From the NCBI GenBank assembly GCA_012963885.1, contig DTUY01000296.1, positions 3,405 through 55,144 on the forward strand: a stretch of DNA of 51,740 nt, read 5' to 3'. Numbering within the stretch: position 1 is the stretch's first letter; the number at the start of each line of letters is the position of its first letter. The translations under genes and the position numbers were made by a program. Below are positions 38,101 to 45,008 of the stretch, piece by piece. This DNA comes from Candidatus Poribacteria bacterium (lineage in GTDB: Bacteria > Poribacteria > WGA-4E > UBA9662). A model generated the notes under the pieces. That model did not search any database, had not been told where the DNA came from, and saw nothing but the letters and a program-made list of their open reading frames with translations.

Positions 38101-41100
38101 TATAAGTATGTATAACTTCTGATAAACTTATATCCGTTTGTTGTTTGCTACCATCCCCGAAATCCCAAATGTATCTTAGTTGATTTACATCTCCAGCGAC
38201 ATCAGTGGCCTTAGCAGTGAACTGAATCTCTTCGCCTTCTTGGGCTGTCACACCAAGCGGCAGGGTGGCAAATTCCGGGTCAGCATTGGTAACTACCACG
38301 TTCACAACTTTCTTGTCTGAAGCTCCTTGACTATCGAAAACCGTCAGTGTCAACAAATAATTTCCATTATCAGGATAAATATGCGAAATATTATCAACAT
38401 CCGATTTTGTCTCTGTCACAGGTTTACCGCTACTGTCTTGATATCCAAAATTCCAAACATAGGTTAGTTCGCCATCGTCTGAATCTTTCGCAGTGGTGAA
38501 AACGGCAAGCTCCTCACCTTCAACACCTGTTAAGTTGCTAGGGAATTCCGTGATAACAGGTGGGAGATTACTAACATTGACTTCCACCGTCGCTGTTGCT
38601 AGCGCCCCCTCATTATCCACAATAATTAGTACTAATTTGTAGATGCCATTTTTCCCATATGTATGGGAAACTTCTGTCAGATTGATCCCTGTTTGATCAG
38701 GTGACCCATCCCCAAAGTTCCAAGTTATATTCAACTGATCGTTAATCCCCGGATCACTGGCATTGGCAATGATTTTTATTTCTCTGCCTTCATCAATGGT
38801 TTCCGGGAGCAGAATTTCTTTGATTGTGGCACTAACATTTTCAACTACAATCTTGATGGCTGGAACGGTTGACACGGAACTTTGATCACTGTCAGTAACC
38901 GTCAGGCCGACAAAAAACTCGCCATTATTGACGTAAGCATGTTCTACAGTCTTACCTTCACCATTTTCGCCGTCACCAAAATCCCATGCATAGGTCAATA
39001 CATCGGCTGAACCAGCATCTATAGCGATTCCTCTAAACTGCACAACTTCGCCTTCACCTACTACCTTGGGCATCTCAACCTTTTCAATCACTGGGGCCAC
39101 ATTTTCCACGCTGAAAGGAATTGAGGGATCAGTTGTGGCCAAGCCTCCTTCCGGATCCCTAACCGTGACCGAAATCTGATATATACCGTTATTGCTATAA
39201 GCACGTGTGACTTCTTCTCCCACGCCGACTTGACCGTCACCAAAAATCCAGACATAAGACAGAACATCATCTGTTCCCCGATCAGTCGCTATGACTGAGA
39301 ACGTAACCTCTTCACCTTCTTTTGCTGATTCTGGCATATTAACTTCTTTGATAACTGGAGCAACATTGAGTACATTTATTATTTGGCTACGGGTAGCTAT
39401 GCCATCGTCACTGTCGCGTACCGTCAGATTCACTTGATAGGGGCTGTCATTGGTATAGACGTAGTTTACTTTCTCACCCACAGCAGTATTTCCATCGCCG
39501 AAATCCCATATGTAGGTCAGAATATCTTCAATACCGACATCACTGCCACTTGCCGAAAACTCGACCACATCGCCTTCATAGATAATACCTCGCGGTACGG
39601 TAAATGCATTGATTATTGGATCAACATTTTTGATAGGTAGGATAATTGTTTTTTGTGCTTCCGCACCTTCATTATCTTGTACAGTAAGGGTTAGTGCATA
39701 ATCTTTGTTGTTGACATAGGAGTGATTGACAACATTACCTTCCGCCGTATTATCATCACCAAAATCCCAAGAAAATTTGAGGGTGTCTTTCTCTCCCGGA
39801 TCTTCTGCCTGTGCACTAAGTTTGAATAGTTCTCCCTCCCTCACTTCCTCAGGAATATTAATTACCCCAATTACAGGAGGCAGATTTTTAACTTTAACTG
39901 TTCCTGATTGGGTGGCAGATCCGCCATCATCATCGATCACTGTAAGCCCAAGGTTATACTCTCCGTCGTCTTTATACACATGCGAAACAGACGTCAGGTT
40001 TTCGTTGCTTTCGGTATTGCCATCGCCAAAATCCCATTGGTAAGTAAGTACATCTTCACTCCCTATGTCGGAAGCTGTTGCCACGAAAAACGCATCTGTT
40101 CCTTCTTTAGCTTCCAGGTTAGTCTCCGAGGGGAATTCGGTGATCTCAGGAGCAACATTATCTACCACAATCGTGTACTGTCGGTTGACTGTTGCGCGTT
40201 CATCATCGCTAACCGTCAAAACAAGCGTGTATTCCTCGTTATCCTTGTAGGTGTGATCGACCGATGTCAGGTTCCGATCTTTCCTTTTAACTCCATCTCC
40301 AAAGTCCCATTGGTAATTGAGCATTTCGTTATCTATAACACTCGGATCCTCTGCGGTAATAGAGAAAGTAACCTTTTGACCTTCCTGAATCGATTGCGTC
40401 GCAATATCAATAGGCTGATCGTCTTCACTCCGTACAGTTAAAGGATTTGTAATAACCGGGGCAACATTCGTAACAGTGATTGAGTATTGTGTCTCACTCA
40501 CTCCGTTAAACATGTCTTTCACTTTCAATGTCAGCGTATAATGCCCATCATTTACATAAGTATGGACTTCCTCGTTACGAGCACTTTCAACAACTGGATT
40601 GTCATCGCCAAAATCCCATTGGTAAGTGAGTTGCTGATTCCCTCCAGGATCAGTGGCGGTTACGGTAAAAGTAATCGCTGCGCCTTCATTGTAGGATGAC
40701 TGAATTGGAAGATTTACAGGTCCGGGAGGAACATTCCTTACATCAATTTCAACTTTCCCTTCATCCTGTCCGCCATCATCACTAACAATGAAAATAAATG
40801 TATCTTTACCAACGAAGGGTTTCTTGGGAGTGTATTTTACTCTTGCACTGTCTTTATCAATTCTTACGATTTCAGATAACACGCCGTTTTGGGGAGGAGT
40901 TTTAATGACAAAAGTTAAATTATCGTCATCTGCATCACTGGCTTCTAAATCAATCGGAATCAGTTCTCCTTCATCGGTTTCTTTTGACAGATCGTTAATC
41001 AGATCAAGAGCGATTGGTGGTTCTGCAATAGATTTAGATGTCTGTCCAGCTATCAGCAAAACTGACAATAACAGCAAAAGACATACCTTTTTTATGGGAC

Positions 41101-41104
41101 TCAC
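26138..41104 (-). CDS. Giant secreted PKD/cadherin-like/Ig-like repeat protein with dockerin, cohesin-like domain and Por-type sorting tail
   Basis: One uninterrupted frame of 4988 codons, GTG start with AGGAGGA (41111-41117) 6 nt upstream. Order: signal peptide (1-28); a cadherin-like unit (about 30-125); about 15 PKD units to about 1460 ('YQWDFGDG' type); four cadherin-like tandem units (about 1465-1790, 'TDEDQPVEIPVLVNDSDEDG'); putative-Ig units (to about 2700); bacterial Ig-like units marked 'DRTPP' (about 2840-4430); a 9-residue tandem repeat (3963-4028); FN3-like unit (about 4445-4545); type I dockerin (4681-4729, 'DTNRDEAVDILD' and 'DIDRNGTVDILD'); cohesin-like domain (about 4752-4880); and a tail of about 98 residues, 'NYPNPFNPETWIPY' to 'ASGIYFYEIEAGKF'. 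The tail is FlgD/type-IX-signal-like. Acidic calcium-binding repeats suggest a stiff extracellular adhesin or stalk. No catalytic domain recognised. Confidence 0.93.
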   Translation of the reverse strand: MSPIKKVCLLLLLSVLLIAGQTSKSIAEPPIALDLINDLSKETDEGELIPIDLEASDADDDNLTFVIKTPPQNGVLSEIVRIDKDSARVKYTPKKPFVGKDTFIFIVSDDGGQDEGKVEIDVRNVPPGPVNLPIQSSYNEGAAITFTVTATDPGGNQQLTYQWDFGDDNPVVESARNEEVHTYVNDGHYTLTLKVKDMFNGVSETQYSITVTNVAPVITNPLTVRSEDDQPIDIATQSIQEGQKVTFSITAEDPSVIDNEMLNYQWDFGDGVKRKDRNLTSVDHTYKDNEEYTLVLTVSDDERATVNRQYTIVVDNVAPEITEFPSETNLEAKEGTDAFFVATASDIGSEDVLTYQWDFGDGNTESNENLTSVSHVYKDDGEYNLGLTVIDDDGGSATQSGTVKVKNLPPVIGVINIPEEVREGELFKLSAQAEDPGEKDTLKFSWDFGDDNTAEGNVVNHSYVNNKDYALTLTVQDNEGAEAQKTIILPIKNVDPIINAFTVPRGIIYEGDVVEFSASGSDVGIEDILTYIWDFGDGNTAVGEKVNYVYTNDSPYQVNLTVRDSDDGIATRSQIINVLNVAPVIKEVNMPESAKEGEEVTFSVIATDRGTDDVLSYVWIFGDGQVGVGEEVTRAYSNNGIYQISVTVRDPEGGLATTDPSIPFSVENVAPVIEKVEMPKVVGEGEVVQFRGIAIDAGSADVLTYAWDFGDGENGEGKTVEHAYVNNGEFFVGLTVTDSDQSSVSTVPAIKIVVENVSATIKEILLPETIDEGREIKIIANASDPGINDQLNITWNFGDGSPDQTGINLTEVSHTYGKNGIYKLVLIIVDNEGALATATVEVNVSNLPPVITEFPSNLTGVEGEELAVFTTAKDSDDGELTYVWNFGYQDSSGKPVTETKSDVDNISHIYPDNGNYLLTLTVFDSQGASDKKVVNVVVTNADPEFATLPLGVTAQEGEEIQFTAKATDVAGDVNQLRYIWDFGDGSKQQTDISLSEVIHTYIGSGNFNVTCTVRDKDGGEVKETVQATIFNIDPEIIQPPTNQTADEGQEIEFNAVASDLSELTYIWDFGDGSEQDVGIDITSVTHIYVDDGRYQLILTVRDVDGASVTRTATINIRNAVPEFIKDQEDVEAFQKSEIEFSVEAKDSGEEDTLSYRWNFGDGTPEKFSGEESKSSHKYEDKGEFNASVTVTDKDGGESVHEFVVNVKNLPPEVDRPIGTTEGYEGDEFVFQATANKEELFYQWDFDDGETKNGRNLDSISHIYKADKVYNVTVTVTDADLEEAKSEVLQVTVNNAEPVANPGGPYTGKEGGEIKFDASQSTDPGGDPLIYQWEFNGETKEGEIVTFDLKTVGASTATLKVTDNAGESVDAEVNVTVENTPPTILAFIEGPYSGEVDGTIILEADADDFFEKEKLKYKWYAKDKNINFEKTGKQVEFVPEVSGEIIIVLEVEDANGGKAKDEIIVAVKEPKNAEPQVADDHQVTDEDQPVEIPVLVNDSDEDGDPLKVVSTTQPKHGIVKIQEDGTLLYTPNSDYFNDTTSPDSFTYKISDGKGGLSDSATVTVDVKPINDPPIVEDDVLETDEDQLLIIIVDDLTKNDRDAEKAELKLQSISSKSGRGIEIIDKGDGTYEYTPEENFFGTDSFTYLVADDKGITSGANVEIVINPVNDQPIPGVDIINDEIVILPEDTKGFEINVFRNQKDVDGDNLTVISVKSAENGKVEIGSEGLPVYTPNPDYFNDTTSPDSFTYMVSDGKGSPVSATVKILVEPVNDLPRIEIDSDTIITDEDVAVEIQLKVVDPDGDSLMVSQFTNPIKGEISGNIPDKLQAGDILKLTYTPPLNYFGVDAFSLKVIDIDPETGVARTDSAEAWKKVGIEILSVFDPPQFTQLGNMSLPADNLKFTHGTGKRIEVPISVKNPEGKVLKYTLTGLPTDAGYQLRSILGGLNFSWFPKSTFVGTHDIGIFVSGNPEPLKFQLEIFQINRMPAFQGLTSIHVDPNETPVAEFNIKVTDPDPNEVFDFNIIRIGSRGTVPEVKNVIALQEGKEGTSVDAILRWALNLEEDIDQRVKFIITVKDDDKINQLSAQAAFTIGVGKINTPPTLLLEKDVYNIRESVRHSTGEAENRLQDIDGSEDYLLKIQLRAEDGEDDPLVFEAEGLPTNAVFDQNTGEFFWEPTLKDGDGPDGARIWTVLLGVKEVRSDKNLPLSDQKTIRIRVQDRNIIPKMDPIADQQVQEGQLLTIRLQALDIDGDTISFRPEGLPLGAELKGISPGVAKISWIPDYDIAGGAPFAVTINALDPKATIKLGQNKHIFKINVLNTNQPPILVGELAAQSAQEGAVIQFSVTFTDLDFGVNPDEKITLTLENAPKNAELIDNGSGSGTFRWQTDLGSARAKGYQVLIVATDNSQAATKEAVQILVDNVNRPPEFVNPIRVPAQIIEGDTLTVPLVALSPEDPVLASDPDDSAEPLRFELKGQIPQGEAKIAGSTLLIKTKTGDAGKHDFTIRVFDRENAKGETDVQLNIAALNLKPVIDEIPPVINVVEGEELTPPLNIKYGDPNGDDILITISNESIGEFVGSEPGIGKFSWTAPLGQKGKEYKLTFTVQETNTNEKYETEVTTKLVVVSNTGPIIRELEVIGSRGVVTIQFQLKSERPVTASFQVAEGASFSSIGEKLNQETGNVFYEWDTAGYGTAITKYEIRVEVFDELKNKNGVTIGPVLIDNVLPEIHDIHAGRLIQSAANGLGDISVGTGEIVAMKATVTDNDKIDQVKVVLVGKESLASRSGDFFEAQVDVPENPLDLMRAAGITGIDASALEQGLDFPYYIEATDRAGNVARLPKDSEFTLRVVDRTPPQASIEPTEVTVRQGSEVELNASASTDNSGRVTGFAWDVDETDGVNFDESTYTGRSIRFMADRSGDVSLRIKDPAGNTSTATAKIIVVDRTPPEPPKFNSLEPAIVSANKVTISGETEPKAKVEIAVQGAIGLQVTAEADTKGKFSQEISDLPDGSYQIGGVAIDESGNTSRQANAIPLIIDNTPPQIDLVLGEVSNPPGSPNRMQTVHKTSNVRPPVPVRVTDAGGIAFIDLYLLEGTTSVALDGGDSRRNASGARSISDVIVPLEGRNLITGVTYTARVVARDLAGLRAENTLQFMVDARSPDVNPPQITFVSLLSEGMLTADQRLELKVKLVDNESGFNIESADFVSVVLSDVDAQPIALNRLSKSSNDINSVIITTYPVADLVSGRYTLSVQVIDIRGNTQNETRSFQVIGKPPIAVTVPNLNRLQEGGETDGFEYVSESPTTIDGTLDMIQLPGGGSVEVYVNGDIVARANIDETSGNFVTNVPLAEGKNEVTLVVVNSLGLKGSPSAPRFFVLDTLPPQIESLEPADGSTVGDVLEIRAIVKDSTIVSSNVIGINSKSVQLYINDKLQKITYDPFSGQLACAINKSFANGAKPKIRVKAADKFGNNVEIESTFEVEDDLPDTDPPVISGISPKSGSSLNTTDLSRPEFALMGSAYDIGSGLAEVQIRLDGSIVSSKVFQARLETLQGDEAEIPTDADIGMLSFTPKKLSDGVHVLTLYAKDKSGNEKITNSKFVVDTSAEVPTLNPILSPLNKRLVDLEGKAEPFTTIRIIVNEKPTTTLVAGEDGTFVQPKVILAEGQNWITMVATDIAGNVSNPSEMLLLIADVRPPIIGNPQPVPGSRIKSKVIKMSVELTDNPGGTGINESTLQLILDGNVELFEFTYDGEHLAYIPSENSNELTELVEGTHFFRVIASDAAGNTTTFDSGDFVVDYTPPEISVILPETGTVLSNNQPEVKAVVQAKDLSSVSISIVSADGTEVPVTQDFDAIIGQYRAKPDGPLANGSYTATVGAEDIAGNVSEGQVQFAVDTAAADETPPKIVPNFPQPGDEVSTTSMLAIDFQVLDADGGIDFKNMAVEINGVVSNDLFGEGSPHRYDRGTGCVVLYGRLQLELGALEDPLELGALEDPLELGALEDPLDAGALAEPMDLGALDDSMEFAALEDPLDLQALNEPLDLAVGLNTLSITVSDSFSNATSFDFNFGVSLTPPLSPAINLGGKPAEMADLRISNVRISERKIVAGQEFTVNFNASENITAVFLDFSSLDTTISSKKRPAWASGDDGGFGAGMSPGVLWDVVSQLAEIEPDITPPKLVKLDFSEIQKRLYNVPAKSKRYEATAKVSKNTKIKGGAKTASLVVLASQSSFDSKNIWIPFENPKTDGKSRGNRFSNRELVAEASVAQAQSRGLTSAFDIVINNRGKNKIYTNSPEIPMSGQIADYSGKKVEVEIFVNDKSMGIVPVDKDGNFEIDRILLKSGTNKVTSFTRSRAKLQSPASPAQTVFLDRTLPKIKFVNLQDQIDQPKIKAEIQFSDNSKVSAESITLMVNDKEPVVLPTDKNTITKTISLKEGKNLLSLSAVDAAGNISKPYKATVIVDNKPPDAPPVTLSGGLTYSGTEIVVGWTPDPDAKYYNLYRAEKPITELKNTKRRKSKLRRTEFTDSNVDVGITYYYALTSISAAGVESLSPSENLNVTILSARKGGTAIIAEGTRITARSKSISKDSTIYTAVSIENLMESDVPDFAGSIEGTIYRFTAVSQDGSAFKSKFAKNAQVTIPYPSFESPDGLSVYALDNGKWQLREVNKVDKKRKTFTVSTRHFETYRLVESAARENPWDTNRDEAVDILDLVQVSNAFGAESFDAYADIDRNGTVDILDLTLVAKHFGEMYGSAAAAPVMKSVEPRADVSMSIETIEATSSLKQVILSVNVALNERLKGFQFDLRYDPHLLDVIGIKEGNALKGSSFWIEPRLLDGKVEKVASVGIGGSNESAGTTGKMATVTFQLKGDVNRALESIHIENLKLSDSKASLIPVRIKSIDNLNQLIDPDLSFALGQNYPNPFNPETWIPYHVEENQSVTIRIYNAAGKLVRELDLGFKSAGSYISRHKAAYWNGRNLYGEEVASGIYFYEIEAGKFNATKKMIILK
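29021..29218 (-). repeat. 27-bp coding tandem repeat (9-residue unit ELGALEDPL) inside the giant gene
   Basis: About 7.3 in-frame copies encode units read in order as LELGALEDP (three copies), LDAGALAEP, MDLGALDDS, MEFAALEDP, LDLQALNEP and LDLA. The copies nearest the 5' side of the gene (29140-29218) are almost identical at DNA level and the others have drifted, so expansion appears recent and directional. The array interrupts an Ig-like unit between 'RLQ' and 'VGLNTLSI'. Confidence 0.9.
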
Positions 41105-41747
41105 GAAATATCCTCCTGGAAACTCACTCGATTACTCTTCATAATTTGGGGAACCCGCACTCTCGGATATATTGTTCAAGTGACCACGGACCATATAACA
41201 ATTCACACCAAAAATTGGTCTTCAGACAATACTCAAATTTCTTCGGGTAACTTGCGTCCCTGCTTGATATAAATTCGTAACAAGGAAAAACACCTAAAGC
41301 AAAGAAACTCCAAGAGATTTATTCAAGTACAAAACTCTTCATCAGAGTAAAGTTGGTAGGGGGGTAGGTAAGTTATTAAGGAATGATTACTATTTTTTTA
41401 AGTAACATTTTGCATTATAGCATACTGAAATAACCTTGTCCATTCATTTTTTGTAATTATTAAATTTAACCTACAAAACTATTAAAACCCGTAGAGTCAC
41501 TCATGCAGGGATTTCAGACTAAATTAAAGTCATTGTGAGCTTAGACGATTATTTTACTTGTAATAACAATTGCTATAGTTTATTTTAAGTGGAATTCCTC
41601 ATCTGATTTCGGATAGCATATGGATCTAGATTGAATTACATACAGCATTAATTTCATAAAAAAGCACTCTTAAAGTTTGTGTGAGAGGAATTGAATAACA
41701 GAAAATAATAAATCAGGCGCCGTCATATTAAGTGAGGAGGCTTAGTT
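41105..41747. other. Divergent intergenic region between the giant gene and the aldolase gene
   Basis: No gene is visible. On the minus strand it carries the giant gene's ribosome site (41111-41117), a leader of about 300 nt and the promoter at 41414-41442. On the + strand it ends with AGGAGG (41735-41740) for the aldolase gene; no convincing + strand promoter was found. No known riboswitch class could be assigned to the leader. Confidence 0.7.
41414..41442 (-). promoter_or_regulatory. Extended -10 promoter of the giant gene
   Basis: On the minus strand TGGACA (41442-41437) and TATAAT (41419-41414) are 17 bp apart, and the -10 is preceded by TGC (extended -10). Start would be near 41407, giving a leader of about 300 nt. 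Confidence 0.75.
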
Positions 41748-42740
41748 GTGAAAGAAACTGAATCGGGTAATACTTCTGCGAGCAGGTGGGTTTCTTATCG
41801 TCCGGAAATTAAGCTTGTGGATTGTACAATTCGCGATGGTGGGCTAATGAACAACCACCTTTTCGGCGATGAAACTGTTGCAGATGTGTATCAAGCATGT
41901 GTCAATAGTGGAATCGATTACATGGAGATTGGGTATAAAAACTCAAAACGAATTTTTTCTCCATCGGAGCATGGAGCATGGAAGTTTTGTACAGAAGATG
42001 ATATTCGGCGTATCGTCGGTGATAATGACACGCCACTTAAACTCTCCGCCATGGCAGATGCTGAAAAGAGCGATTATCAGGAGGATATACTTCCTTCTGA
42101 CGAGAGTGTTTTAGACATGATTCGGGTTGCATCCTATATCCACCAAGTACCATTAGCATTAGATATGATTAAAGATGCACACGATAAAGGTTATGAAACT
42201 ACCATCAACCTGATGGCTATCTCCATCATTCAGGAACGCGACTTAGATGAGGCACTGGAACTCTTAGCTGATTCAGAAGTGGAGACTTTGTACGTTGTAG
42301 ATAGTTTTGGTGCCCTTTACAGCGAACAAGTCCATTATTTTGTAGACAAGTTCCTTAAATATGCAGAACAATCTGGAAAGCAAGTTGGTATGCACGCACA
42401 TAACAATCAACAGTTAGCCTTTGCCAATACTATTGAAGCAACTATCGTTGGTGCGAACATGTTGGATGCAAGCATTGCTGGATTGGGACGTGGTGCCGGT
42501 AATTGCCAACTGGAACTTTTGGTCAGTTTTCTACACAATCCGAAGCTTCAACTCAAACCTATTCTTGAATGCATTCAGCAATCTATCGAACCATTACGGG
42601 AAAAACTTATGTGGGGATTTGATGTGTCTTATCTGATCACAGGCCTTTTAAATCAACATCCGCGTGCAGCAATGGAATTCAATGCCAAAGGTGATAAGGG
42701 TAACATCACTGAATTCTTCGATATTATGAATGCGAAATAA
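41748..42740 (+). CDS. HMGL-like / 4-hydroxy-2-oxovalerate aldolase-type TIM-barrel protein
   Basis: A 330-residue protein starting at GTG, with AGGAGG 7 nt upstream. 'LVDCTIRDGGLMNNHLFGDE' near the N-terminus is the catalytic/metal strand of DRE-TIM metallolyases (usual 'D-x-T-x-R-D-G'), with 'YMEIGYKN', 'DSFGALY' and 'GMHAHNNQQLAFANTIEA', whose His pair completes the metal site. Closest named relatives are 4-hydroxy-2-oxovalerate aldolases (DmpG/MhpE-like), but there is no partner acetaldehyde dehydrogenase, so it may be another aldolase or acyltransferase-like lyase. An aldo/keto reductase follows on the same strand. Confidence 0.87.
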   Translation: MKETESGNTSASRWVSYRPEIKLVDCTIRDGGLMNNHLFGDETVADVYQACVNSGIDYMEIGYKNSKRIFSPSEHGAWKFCTEDDIRRIVGDNDTPLKLSAMADAEKSDYQEDILPSDESVLDMIRVASYIHQVPLALDMIKDAHDKGYETTINLMAISIIQERDLDEALELLADSEVETLYVVDSFGALYSEQVHYFVDKFLKYAEQSGKQVGMHAHNNQQLAFANTIEATIVGANMLDASIAGLGRGAGNCQLELLVSFLHNPKLQLKPILECIQQSIEPLREKLMWGFDVSYLITGLLNQHPRAAMEFNAKGDKGNITEFFDIMNAK

Positions 42741-42931
42741 TAGGTGAATGGGTATTCTTAAGTGTGCGACCATCGAGAATTCTTATTGTAGTATCGATTT
42801 GTTATAAAACGGCTAGAGGTGGCTTGAGGAGATTGTACCCAACCACAAATTTTTGATTGGGCACAGGATCTGAACAGGCTCAAGAATACGACTTCTTCAA
42901 GTTTAATCACAAAACTGCACTTGAGAGGCAA

Positions 42932-43765
42932 ATGGCAGATCGACTTCCTAAATTTGCAAAACTTGGTCATGAAACACCATCAGTTCGTCGGCTCGGTTTG
43001 GCCACGCGTGGTAACACTCATCTAACGACTGATGATGTATTATACGCGATCGATAATGGTATCAATTATCTGAACTGGTGTGCCTATCCTGATGGTTTAA
43101 GTAATGCTATCCGTCAATTATCATCGAGTCAACGCAAGCAGATCGTAGTCGCAATGCAGTTTTCAGCTCGATCCGCAGACGCAGCCAATCGCGAACTGGA
43201 TTCTGCATTGTACACATTGGATACTGATTATCTCGACATAATTACGTTTTATTACGTTGAAACTGAAAATGACTGGGTAACAATCAGTGCTATGAACGGA
43301 GCTTTGGAGCCGATTCGTCAATCACAAATGTTGGGAAAGGTGAAGCTTATTGGTCTTACCACCCACCAACGTGATCTTGCTGTCAGACGGGCTCAGAACC
43401 GAGATCTGGACCTTCTGATGATTCGATATAACGCTGCGCACCGTGGAGCGGAAGGAGATATTTTTTCGATTACGGATGTTGTCGGAATACCAGTCATTGC
43501 ATTCACCGCGTTGCGTTGGGGAGCACTCCTAAGACCAACCTCTATAGACCCTCTTGACTGGAGACCTCCGACAGCACAGGAATGTTATCGTTTTGTTCTT
43601 TCAAACCCATCGGTTGCTGTTGGGCTTATGGCGCCGAGTGATCGGAAAGAATTAGAGGCAAACTTATCCCTGTTGAGAGATTGGCGGAGTTTGACAATTG
43701 ATGAGATGAAAATGATACGAACTCATGGGGATCGCGTCTACCAAACAGCAGGTGTTTTCGAGTAA
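42932..43765 (+). CDS. Aldo/keto reductase family protein
   Basis: From ATG 42932 (GAGAGG 3 nt upstream) the protein has 277 residues; an upstream TTG at 42857 would add 25. It follows the AKR barrel: 'RLGLATRGN', then 'INYLNWCAYPDGLSNAIRQL', the strand 'DYLDIITFYYV', 'LGKVKLIGLTTHQRD' and 'FTALRWGALL', with a C-terminal NADPH-side helix. The strand that normally reads 'D-T-A-x-x-Y-G' reads N-W-C-A-Y-P-D: the tyrosine is kept but the aspartate is replaced by Asn, so catalysis may be altered. It lies 191 nt after the aldolase gene and is convergent with a pseudogene 7 nt away. Confidence 0.85.
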   Translation: MADRLPKFAKLGHETPSVRRLGLATRGNTHLTTDDVLYAIDNGINYLNWCAYPDGLSNAIRQLSSSQRKQIVVAMQFSARSADAANRELDSALYTLDTDYLDIITFYYVETENDWVTISAMNGALEPIRQSQMLGKVKLIGLTTHQRDLAVRRAQNRDLDLLMIRYNAAHRGAEGDIFSITDVVGIPVIAFTALRWGALLRPTSIDPLDWRPPTAQECYRFVLSNPSVAVGLMAPSDRKELEANLSLLRDWRSLTIDEMKMIRTHGDRVYQTAGVFE

Positions 43766-43772
43766 CCGAGTT

Positions 43773-45008
43773 TTAAGACTTCTTATCACTGTCAATAAGA
43801 TTTAAAGCCACTTTGGCAATCTGGCTGACATAAAAGTGTTCACTCTCGGTAACATCAATTAACGAGGATGTTGCCGAGACCGCATCCTTGCCCCATTCGC
43901 GCTAAAGCCAAAGCTGTATTATGTTGAACGCGGCGACAGGGATCTTTCAGTCGAGTGGTTAAAGCCGGTACGACACTTTTAGCTGCTTGACCTATGGTTC
44001 CTAATGCTTCCGTTGCGTTTCGCCGCCCCATTCATTGTTATCCTGCAACATGTTGATTAACTGGGGTATTGCTTGTTGAGCAGATGATCCTATATCGCCT
44101 AAAATATCAGCAGCAGCTGAACGTATCCACCAATTCTTGTGGTCGATTATCGTAAGGAGTTTAGGAACTGCTTTGGCTCCAATTGCACTGAGAGCATACC
44201 CTGTATAAAGTTGGCTTGGGTTGGTATAGCTTTGTTCAAGATTTTGGTCCCGCAACCGCTCCGCTTCCAAGATCAGTTCGTCAGTTAAAGTGGTCTCTGC
44301 TGACTCACCAACTTGACCAAGTCTATAAGCTGCATTGACACGTGTCAACTCGCATTCAGCTTGCAGATCCTGTAATAACTCCGATGTTCCAACAGTTTCA
44401 TTCTCTGTATCACTCCCTGTTGGCCCACAGAACCAATTCCACATTGTTTTATGTTTCGGATTGTCTGTCTCCCAAGCTAGATTTTGAAAGTTCCAAGAAG
44501 GAGTTGTGGGTTCTCCCATCCGGCAAAAAAGGAATTTCATCATGAATCGTTTCCGGTTCGTTAGATTTGCTGTCGCACGGTGCTAGATATCATAGTGCAC
44601 AATGGTAATTGTTCCTGCCTCTCCACTGAGCGCAATTTCATTTTCTGTGTGGGCAGCCTCATGTGTAAGATAGTAGTAGGATTTCGAAATGATAGCTGTT
44701 GGCCCCATTTCTTCATCGGCGTCCTGTGGATAACAAAATGCCATCGTCCATCGTGTTCGGTGATGACGAACGTTCTCATCATCTTCATAATTGTCTTGAT
44801 GTGTCCCTTGTCCTCTGCTATTTGGTGTATTGTAGTGACAATGTCGATGCGGATGCATAATGTAGTTCGGTCCTAAAATGCTGGTCATCGCTCCTTGGAA
44901 CACTAGTTGACTGAAAATGTCATCTAAAGCTGTAATTTCATCCAGGATATTGTTTCCGGGATTCCCATTCTTAATTAAGGAGTTCTTGAGTCTGCGAAAA
45001 TATGTCAT
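43773..45008 (-). pseudogene. PhyH dioxygenase-HEAT-repeat fusion gene, broken by one nonsense codon and two frameshifts
   Basis: The N-terminal piece (from ATG 45008) has the iron-binding 'GTHQDNYED' (H-x-D) and 'MGPTAIISKSYYY', then 'IVHYDI' followed by TAG. Without the stop the frame continues 'HRATANLTNRKRF' and 'MMKFLFCRMGEPTTPSW', where relatives have Trp (TGG to TAG). HEAT repeats follow ('NWWIRSAAADILGDIG'). Near 44026 a G-run shifts the frame, after which the repeat resumes as 'RRNATEALGTIGQAAKSVVP'. A second shift near 43900 leads into 'KDAVSATSSLIDVTESEHFY' and TAA at 43773-43775. The N-terminus also looks short for PhyH proteins. An intact version would be an Fe(II)/2-oxoglutarate dioxygenase fused to HEAT repeats. 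Confidence 0.85.

Noticed and set aside
41240..41280. 'GGGACGCAAG' in the minus-strand leader as a c-di-GMP (GEMM) riboswitch
   Set aside because: Only this short piece fits; the upstream P1 partner, the tetraloop and the receptor helix are not found.
44575..44577. In-frame TAG in the PhyH-HEAT gene as a recoded codon (pyrrolysine or Trp)
   Set aside because: Two further frameshifts break the same gene, and TAG is used as a normal stop elsewhere (for example at the end of the GH36-type gene, 1 nt before the next start).
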